From Cylindrobasidium torrendii FP15055 ss-10 (Eukaryota; Basidiomycota; Agaricomycetes; Agaricales; Physalacriaceae), in assembly GCA_000934385.1 (NCBI GenBank), contig KN880523.1, positions 1-64,000 of the forward strand: DNA of 64,000 nt, written 5' to 3'. A model generated the notes under the pieces. That model searched no databases and was not told the DNA's origin. It saw nothing but the letters and a program-made list of their open reading frames with translations. Positions within the stretch are counted from its first letter, which is position 1, and every line of letters starts with the position of its first letter. The position numbers and the translations under genes are program-made. Positions 57,244 through 64,000 of the stretch are shown one piece after another.

Positions 57244-59529
57244 ATGGAAGCGTCCTCATCCAATAAGTCAAGACGCGTACAGGGATCTTGCGACAATTGC
57301 AGAATACGGAAGATTCGGTGTTTGTCTTGAGACATTTGTTCATATTCTGTGCACTAATAGATGTTAATTAGGTGACAGCGCGACGCATGCTGGTAATAAG
57401 TGCACCAACTGCTCTAAATCCCGCATAGATTGTACACACGTTGCGGCAATGTCACGAAAGGTGGGTTGTCTGCTCACTCTCACCTGGTGGTGATTCATGC
57501 CTGGCCCTAGAACGGAGGCTTGCCTATGAACCTTACTTCCTGGGACGCAGAAACAGTCAGCGAAGATCTTCGCACTCACATAGACTCCATACTATCCGAC
57601 ACCTACACCTTACCAAAGGACAAACTCGTCGCCAATGCGTTACTCAAGGCTCTCGCTCGCTATGCTAGGCAGCTTGAAGTCAAATTGAGGGCAACAGAAC
57701 ATCGAACGTCGGGATCAACTCCTCCTGGCGGAACGCATGTCCCGACGCCGTGCCAATCCTGCTCGTCAAAGACGGCCGGGAATGAAGAGGACGAAGTAGT
57801 TCGTATGCGTGCACCAATAAGCCAACTCCAAGTATCCGAATCAAGCACACGATTTGGCAGCTCTGAAGACGTCGGAATCTTTGAGTCTGCTCTCAAAGAT
57901 GAAGTAGACCCTGCGTACAAACTTCGTCGACCCGCATTCTGGTATGCGCCTGACCACCCATGGGAGTATCTTGACATCACCGAGCCGCCGAGCCTGCGCT
58001 TTCCACCGCCGGACCTCCTGCACGGACTTGTATCTTTATTCTTTCGCCACGTCCAGCTGTATCTTATACATGTTCCTACTTTCACTCGCCAGATTGTGGC
58101 TGGCCTACATCACCGCTCGCGGGCATTTGGATGTGTAGTCTTGGCTGTGTGCGCCCTTGGAGCACGACATTCAGACGATTCTCGAGTCGGACAAGGACAT
58201 CACAAAGGATGGGACTATTATAGCCAACTACGGGCGGTCCATGTAGGACAATACCTGAAGCAAGAGAACCTGCTTTGGGATCTGCAGCTAATGCCTCTCA
58301 TGGCCTCATACGCATACGGGCTGATGCTCCCAGACCACTGCACGATGTTGACCGGTATGGGTGTCATGTTGTCCCAGTCGCGAGGCCTGCATCGCTTGAA
58401 GCGTGTAGAAGGCAAGCCCTGGACACCGGAAGACGAAATGCTTAAACGAACATTCTGGATCCTGGTGGCCTTTGATATCTACGTTGGCTCGTTTGATGGT
58501 AAACCGCGAGTGACAAACTATGACGAGTGAATTTAGTTTTTCATGTCATTGCATCTCAAACTGACCATCTATCCGGAATTGGTGCAGACTATCCTCTCGA
58601 AGTAGACGACGAATTCTGGCCAGGCGAGGTTCTTGCTGATCCTCAAAATCCCTGGCGCCAACCATTCGGGGTCCCATGCAAAATCTCTGTATTCATCGAA
58701 CACCTCAAGCTCCTCGAAATCTACTCTTTCGCCCAGACTACCATCTACAGCATTCGGCGCGCACCATTCTGGGACGCAATCGGATGTCCCGAGTGGGGGC
58801 GAAATATCGTGGTAGAACTCGATTCAGCACTCAACGCCTGGTTAAGCAACCTCCCGGCCCATCTGTGCTGGGACCCTCACGCCCCGACTCCGAGCGCATT
58901 GGTATTGTATGCAACCTATCAGTGGATCTGCATCCAACTGCATCGCCCATATTTACGAGAGTACGCAAGCATGGCAGCATGTGTAACAGCTGCCCGGTCC
59001 TGCTCACACGCTGTGGCCGCGTATAACAAAGTCTGGCCATACTTACCAATGCACACGGCATTCGGTTGGATCACTTTTTCGTCTATTGTATTGTTGCTTC
59101 ATTTGAAGAGCAACAAGATGGCATCGGCTCGTGACTTAGAGGACGTGAGCAAGAATATGGAGCTGCTCGCTCAGTACGAGGGTGTGTGGCAGGTAGCAGG
59201 GCGGTACCAGTGAGTCTATCCAAAGGCCACTCCCTCCTCCCTGACAGCTATTCTTCAGCGATATTATCAGAGAAATATTTCAGTTGATTCGCGCACCCCA
59301 AGAGATACATGATCAACGCAAGAGAAAAAATCACGACAATGTCCAACAAGTAGACCTCGACTGTTTCCCTGATCTTAACCTTGGGGTTGGCTCAGACGAA
59401 GATCCTCCAATGTTATGGGAGGGTCTAAATTTCGAGTCGTGGAAGGGCACCGAGCTCGATACATACCTACAAGATCTCGATGGCGTATGGAGTGGGATAT
59501 TGCCGGGGTCGTCTACTAGCTTACGATGA
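57244..59529 (+). CDS. Zn(II)2Cys6 transcription factor, tandem copy 1
   Basis: The first exon, 57244-57319 (MEASSSNKSRRVQGSCDNCR), is joined over a 52-base intron to 57372, giving KIRCDSATHAGNKCTNC and CTHVAAMSRK, a complete zinc cluster. The intron splits the third Cys codon. A long exon from 57511 carries the fungal_trans domain: PAFWYAPDHPWEYLD, LVSLFFRHVQLYLIHVPTF, AVCALGARHSDDSRVGQ, HVGQYLKQENLLWDLQLMPL, GVMLSQSRGLHRLKRVEGKP and RTFWILVAFDIYVGSFDG. The next exon has DYPLEVDDEFWPGE. The intron between them lacks the acceptor used by copy 2 (AG is GG here); a cryptic donor at 58499 with an acceptor at 58587 keeps frame but drops about ten residues. It ends with a Trp/Leu/Asp-rich activation-like tail (LWEGLNFESWKGTELDTYLQ). 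Confidence 0.85.
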
Positions 59530-59882
59530 GTGCAAGGCCCATTGCTTCTACCTCTTATAATCCCTGCGCTCTTGAACGAGATAGCTAGGGTATGCGGTGC
59601 CGTTGTGAGCCTGAGAGCCTGATGAGTCTAGCGCACTGTCCGTGGCCCTGCGTTCTCTATGTACCCATGAGCATATGAAGGGCCTGAGAGATCATTGCAA
59701 ATGAAGAATGGAGAAAGGCCTATTTCTACGCCTTCAATTGTTAGCTGTTCCTACTAGTGTGCTACAGTTTTAATAGAACAGTCAGTACCTCTTTAGGTTC
59801 AACAGGTTTGTAATACATCAGTTGCCCGGAAGGGCTTGCCGGCCGCTTCCTCACTGCCACCACGCAGCCTGACGAGATTTGG
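59530..59882. other. short spacer between the tandem regulators
   Basis: Holds the 3' flank of copy 1 and the promoter of copy 2; no gene seen. Confidence 0.5.
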
Positions 59883-62178
59883 ATGGAAGGGCCTTCTTCC
59901 AGTAAGGCGCGACGGGTCCAGGGATCGTGCGACGCCTGCAGAATACGGAAAGTCCGGTGTTCGTACAATAACGACATTCGAAAGTCCTCTGTTCTGAGCA
60001 CTGGCCAACTGTGTAGGTGACAGTGCAACCCGCGCAGGGAATATATGCACCAATTGCACGAAGTCGCGTTCGGAATGTACACATGTTGCAGCAATGTCAC
60101 GAAAGGTAAGTCTTTCTTCCTTTGAGTGCGATTTACAAGTCATATCTGGCTTTAGAACGGAGGTTTACCGGTAAACCTCAGCTCTTGGGCCACAGATACA
60201 GTCAGCAAGGACCTTGGTGTCCACATAGACTCTATTTTGTCCGAGAATTACACCCCGCCAAAGGACAAGCTTGTCGCACTCGCACTGCTCAAGGCTCTTG
60301 CTCGCCATGTTAGGCAACTAGAAGCCAACTTGAAGCTTGCAGACTCGGAGAGTCGATTGTACGAGTCCCAGCCGACTACATCTTTTGATCCACTCTACAA
60401 ATCTTCGTCGACGCCAAATGTCGAGAACAAAACCACGAACGACGATGCACTACATCTGATGCATGAGCCCATGAGCCAGCTCCAGATATCAGAACCAAGC
60501 ACTAGATTTGGCAGTTCCAAGGATGTCGAATTAATCGAATCTACACTCTCGCTCAAGGACGACGTAGACCCTGCCCATAAATTTCGTCGACCACAATTTT
60601 GGTACGCACCAGAACACCCTTGGGAGTACCTCGACCCGGCGGAACCTCCAGCCTTGAAATTTCCTTCGCCGGACCTCCTCAACGACCTGATATCCCTCTT
60701 TTTCCGACACATTCGCTCAGAATTCATTCATGGCCCAACATTCCTTCGTCAAATCGCAGAGGGACTACATCACACTTCCCACGCTTTCGGGTCTGTGGTC
60801 CTAGCTGTCTGTGCCCTGGCGGCACGATATTCTGACGATCCTAGAGTTGGCCAAGAGCACCACAAAGGATGGGCCTATTATCGCCAGCTACGCGCCGTCC
60901 ATGTAGGACAGTATCTCAAACAGGAGAACTTGCTATGGGACTTACAGCTGATGCCTCTCATGGCTATATACGCATATGCTTTGTTGCTTCCCGACCACGG
61001 CACGATGTTGACTGCCATGGGCATTGTGTTGTCACAGTCAAGAGGGTTACATCGCTTAAAGCGTGTGGAGGGCAAGCCATGGTCAGTCGAAGACGAGATG
61101 CTCAAGCGGACATTCTGGTTCATTGTTGCCTTTGACGTATATGTCGGCTCGTTTGATGGAAAACCAAGAGTGACGGACTACGATAGGTGCGTTCCCGGGC
61201 AATAGATTTATTTCAGGCATATCAATTATTTTCTAGGATTGATGCGGACTATCCGCTCGAGGTTGACGACGAATATTGGCCTGGAGAAATGCTTGCCGAT
61301 CCTCACAATCCATGGCGTCAACCCATCGACGTCCCATGCAAGGCTTCTGCTTTTGTTGAGCACCTCAAGTTACTCGAGATTTATTCATTCGCCGAGGGCA
61401 CTATATACAGCATTCGTCGTGCGCCCTTCTGGGACTCAATCGGGTGCCCCGAATGGGGCCGCAACATTGTGGTGGAACTCGACTCTGCACTCAATGCTTG
61501 GCTGGACAACCTCCCAGACCATCTACGCTGGAACCCTCAAGCCCCAACGCCAAGTGCGCTTGTCTTATATTCAACCTATCAATGGGTTTGTATCCAGCTT
61601 CACCGACCATACATGCGGGAATTCACTAATATGGCGGCCTGTGTGACGGCAGCTCGGTCTTGCTCGCACGCAATGGCTGCCTATAACAAAGTCTGGCCAT
61701 ACATACCAATTCCCACGGCATTCGCATGGATGATGTTCTCATCTGTCATTCTTCTGCTGAACTTGAAGAATAACAAAATGGCGTCGGCCAGCGATTTGGA
61801 AGATGTGCGTAAGAACATGGAGTTTTTTGCGCGGAACGAGGACGTATGGCAAGTCTCGGGGCGTTATCAGTAAATTTACCTTGGGGCTCTACTAAGCATA
61901 CACTGATTTTTTGCAGTGATATCATTCGGGAAGTCTATTTGCTTGTCCGCACGCCTCAAGAAGTAGTGAATGAGCGCAAGAGGAAGGACCATAGCGCTGA
62001 ATCGATGGACCTTGCTGGCGTGGAATATCTGAGCGACCCCTACTCTGGAGATTATAATCCAGATGAATTATGGGAGGGCATCGATCTGGAGTCGTGGATG
62101 GGCACAGAAATGAACACATACCTGCTCGACCTGGATAGCGTATGGCGCGAAATTCTGCCGGGGTCGTCTCATTCATGA
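59883..62178 (+). CDS. Zn(II)2Cys6 transcription factor, tandem copy 2
   Basis: Paralogue of the gene just upstream, with the same exon layout. The first exon (MEGPSSSKARRVQGSCDACR) runs to the split third Cys codon, then DSATRAGNICTNC and ECTHVAAMSRK. The middle domain reads PQFWYAPEHPWEYLD, LISLFFRHIRSEFIHGPTFL, AVCALAARYSDDPRVGQ, HVGQYLKQENLLWDLQLMPL, GIVLSQSRGLHRLKRVEGKP and RTFWFIVAFDVYVGSFDGKP. Here the intron after TDYDR ends in TTTTCTAG and gives IDADYPLEVDDEYWPGE normally. The end (LWEGIDLESWMGTEMNTYLL) matches copy 1, so the whole gene including its tail was duplicated. It looks intact. Function and targets are unknown. Confidence 0.9.
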
Positions 62179-62375
62179 TTGTTCTTTGGCGATACAACAG
62201 ACTACAATTATGGCTTCAAGATCCAGGATAACGATGATATACTTTTCAAATCTTGTTTAGCGAAGTGAAACGGGGTCGGTTAGCAAGAATGTCGCGTAGT
62301 TTTACAGCGGTGAGGCCACGAGCTGTGATATCCTACTTGCGGAAGCGGGAGGAAAATTCTTATACCGCGCTTTGA

Positions 62376-62381
62376 ACGCGT
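62376..62381. promoter_or_regulatory. MCB-like element ACGCGT, distal
   Basis: Palindromic ACGCGT, 148 bases before the chosen ATG. In yeasts this is the MBF site of G1/S genes, many of them in DNA repair. Confidence 0.4.
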
Positions 62382-62453
62382 CGTTTCTCAATAATCATGT
62401 TTTTGAGGCGTGTTCACCGTTACTCTCAAATTTGATCGAGTGATGTGGTAGTC

Positions 62454-62459
62454 ACGCGT
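62454..62459. promoter_or_regulatory. MCB-like element ACGCGT, proximal
   Basis: Second exact copy, 70 bases before the ATG and 78 bases from the first. Confidence 0.4.
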
Positions 62460-62523
62460 CGATCGCGACGCGCGACTCATGCCTCGGCTCCAATTGACTT
62501 GCCTGTTGACCGTCACTGCCAAA

Positions 62524-63689
62524 ATGCCGCCCAAACGTACCCAGTCTAAACGCAAGGCCGAATCAGACTCTGAAGTGGAAGAGGCACCGAAACGTCAGAA
62601 AAAGCAGGCGGACGTCGTTGGAGACAACGGCCAACCGACGAACAAGGTGCTCCCGGTCAACATTGAATTCTCCCCCAAAGCAGAAGGAACGACGAGGATA
62701 TCGGCGTGGAATGTATGTGGACTGGCTGCGAGCCAAAAGAAGGTGCGTCGACGCGTCATCAACGTTCGTCACCATGCTGAAGATGTGCCAGGGCTTCAAA
62801 TACTATGTCGAGGCAGAAGACCCCGACGTGCTTGTTCTCAGCGAGACGAAGGTCAACAACGAGCCTGTGGATCCTGCACTCTCATCGCGATTTCCGCACC
62901 GCTACTGGTCGATATCTTCGACAAAGACGTATGGTACGATGGAGCGTTTACCACCATGACCATGACCATGGTACTGAGCATTGTAGCTGGCACTGCCATC
63001 CTCTCGAAACAAGAACCTTTATCGGTCGACAAGACATTGCCTGGACATCCTGATCCTGCCTATGTCAAAGGACGTATCATTACACTGGAATTCCCGACGT
63101 GCTATCTCATTGCAACATACGTTCCTAATGCGGGCGAGAAGCTGAAGAACATGGAGTCGAAGAAGACCTGGAACACCCATTTCGAGAAATATATCCGGGA
63201 TTTGGACAAGAAGAAGCCAGTAATATGGACGGGAGACCTTAATGTCGCTCCTGGGGAGAAAGGTGCGCACTAGTCATTCGCTTCATACACGCACTGACAT
63301 TTGTGGCCAGACCTAGCTAAGCCGAAACCTAATTGGAATAAGACTCCCGGGTATACCGAAGCTGAAACTTCGTCCTTCGCCTCCATCCTCAACCCAGGCG
63401 AAGAACACAAGGAACACCAGTTTGTAGACGTCTGGCGCCAGCGGAATCCAGACGACAAGAAATACACCTACTGGTCCTATCGCTTCAATTGCAGACTGAA
63501 GTACATTGGCTGGAGGCTGGACATGTTTGTTCTAAGCCAACGAATAGTGGAGAAGGCGAAGATGGTGAGACACAGATGCTCATGAGCGCGTTTGGAATGC
63601 TGACGGTTTGCTAGTGCGAGATGCGCGACGAGATATATGGCGCTTCTGACCACTGTCCAATCGTGATGGAAATTGAGGGCAGTTTATGA
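62524..63689 (+). CDS. AP endonuclease of the ExoIII/APE1 family
   Basis: Cuts the backbone 5' to abasic sites in base-excision repair. Start at 62524 (MPPKRTQSKRKAESDSEVEE), a basic/acidic N-terminus with a nuclear-localisation look (KRK and PKRQKK). Catalytic blocks follow: ISAWNVCGLAASQKK, ilVLSETK (metal-binding Glu), AGTAILSKQEPLSV, LIATYVPNAGEKL, PVIWTGDLNVAPGE, KTPGYTEAE, YTYWSYRFNCRLKYIGWRLD and SDHCPIVMEIE. Four introns are implied, at about 62742-62795, 62930-62988, 63263-63310 and 63564-63616. The usual WNV-N-G is WNV-C-G here. There is no GRF zinc finger, so it is the short APE1-like type. It ends 62 bases before the facing OTU1 gene. Confidence 0.9.
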
Positions 63690-63751
63690 TTACCCACTGA
63701 CGATAGTGATGTTCTATATGGCAAGACCAGCGCATGACTTATAGGCAATTC

Positions 63752-64000
63752 CTAGTATTCTCCAAAGTTGACATGCCCTGTACTCTCTGCATGTTGCCTT
63801 GCTTCCTTCTCCCCCTTCAACCCCTTCCCACAATCTTCGCACTTGAGATCAAACGTCGACGTATTCGTAAACGCTTTCCTCTCTCGTAATTTGTCTGCCA
63901 ATTTCTTTCCGGCGACTAATACGCTGTCGTCGTCGTCCTTCGATTTGACAGGAAAGACCGTTTGGTGCCACTCATCCGGGGCTTCGAGCATGGGGGACAG
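63752..64000 (-). CDS. OTU1: OTU1 deubiquitinase, C-terminal part (cut by window edge)
   Basis: Only the last 80 or so codons are present. The frame reads PDEWHQTVFPVKSKDDDD, then KKLADKLRERKAFTNTSTFD and the single C2H2 finger LKCEDCGKGLKGEKEARQHA, ending STGHVNFGEY. This finger and end are characteristic of yeast Otu1/human YOD1, a Cdc48/p97-linked OTU peptidase acting in ER-associated degradation. The catalytic OTU domain and the UBX-like head must lie beyond 64000. The ATG at 63991 is internal. Confidence 0.85.
   Translation of the reverse strand: MSPMLEAPDEWHQTVFPVKSKDDDDSVLVAGKKLADKLRERKAFTNTSTFDLKCEDCGKGLKGEKEARQHAESTGHVNFGEY

Larger units (their letters stand above)
62179..62523. other. 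promoter region of the AP endonuclease gene
   Basis: Non-coding. It contains two ACGCGT sites and ends in a CG-rich stretch with GATCGCGACGCGCGAC. An upstream in-frame ATG at 62479 could add 15 residues. Confidence 0.45.

Overview
The window is nuclear DNA from a filamentous basidiomycete, most likely an Agaricomycete. The genes are dense, lie on both strands, and are cut by many introns of about 45 to 60 bases with GT...AG ends. The protein families are fungal: Zn(II)2Cys6 regulators, an OPT transporter, GH28, a QDE-1-like RdRP and erp38-type PDI. I joined exons by eye from protein-family expectation and splice signals, so exon borders are inferences unless checked with RNA. No rRNA, tRNA, CRISPR array or intact transposon was recognised.

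Layout. 1-2484 is gene-poor. 2533-7665 holds an old-yellow-enzyme homologue, uroporphyrinogen-III synthase and the armadillo protein Gid5/ARMC8; the last two diverge from an 87-base shared promoter. 7666-12234 is accessory: a small cysteine-rich protein, a weak ORF, a period-20 repeat and an inverted repeat lying in gene remnants. 12235-20911 carries an alpha/beta hydrolase, a Mob1/phocein protein with a long acidic tail, and an RNA-dependent RNA polymerase with an intact catalytic motif. 21040-28996 carries a secreted GH28 pectinase, a ketopantoate-reductase-like protein and a Zn2Cys6 regulator. 29371-33939 has TypA/BipA GTPase and SAGA subunit Spt7, divergent from 107 bases. 34235-40446 has an oligopeptide (OPT) and an MFS transporter. 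40447-43771 shows no gene. 43772-56983 has a large membrane protein, an endonuclease/exonuclease/phosphatase enzyme, Tah18 diflavin reductase, RNase P subunit Pop4, a multi-pass membrane protein and a PDI. 57244-62178 is a tandem pair of paralogous Zn2Cys6 regulators, followed by an APE1-type AP endonuclease and the edge-truncated OTU1 deubiquitinase.

Most genes are unrelated housekeeping functions, not one pathway. The transporters, pectinase and regulators fit a plant-litter or wood-decay lifestyle. I did not find a convincing new multi-gene system. The most striking signal is structural. Several genes encode invariant residues on microexons of 5 to 15 bases: the GH28 catalytic Asp, the RdRP DFDGD loop, the third zinc-cluster Cys and the PDI CGHC. 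Two introns appear to be GC-AG, and one of the tandem regulators seems to have lost a splice acceptor that its sister retains.
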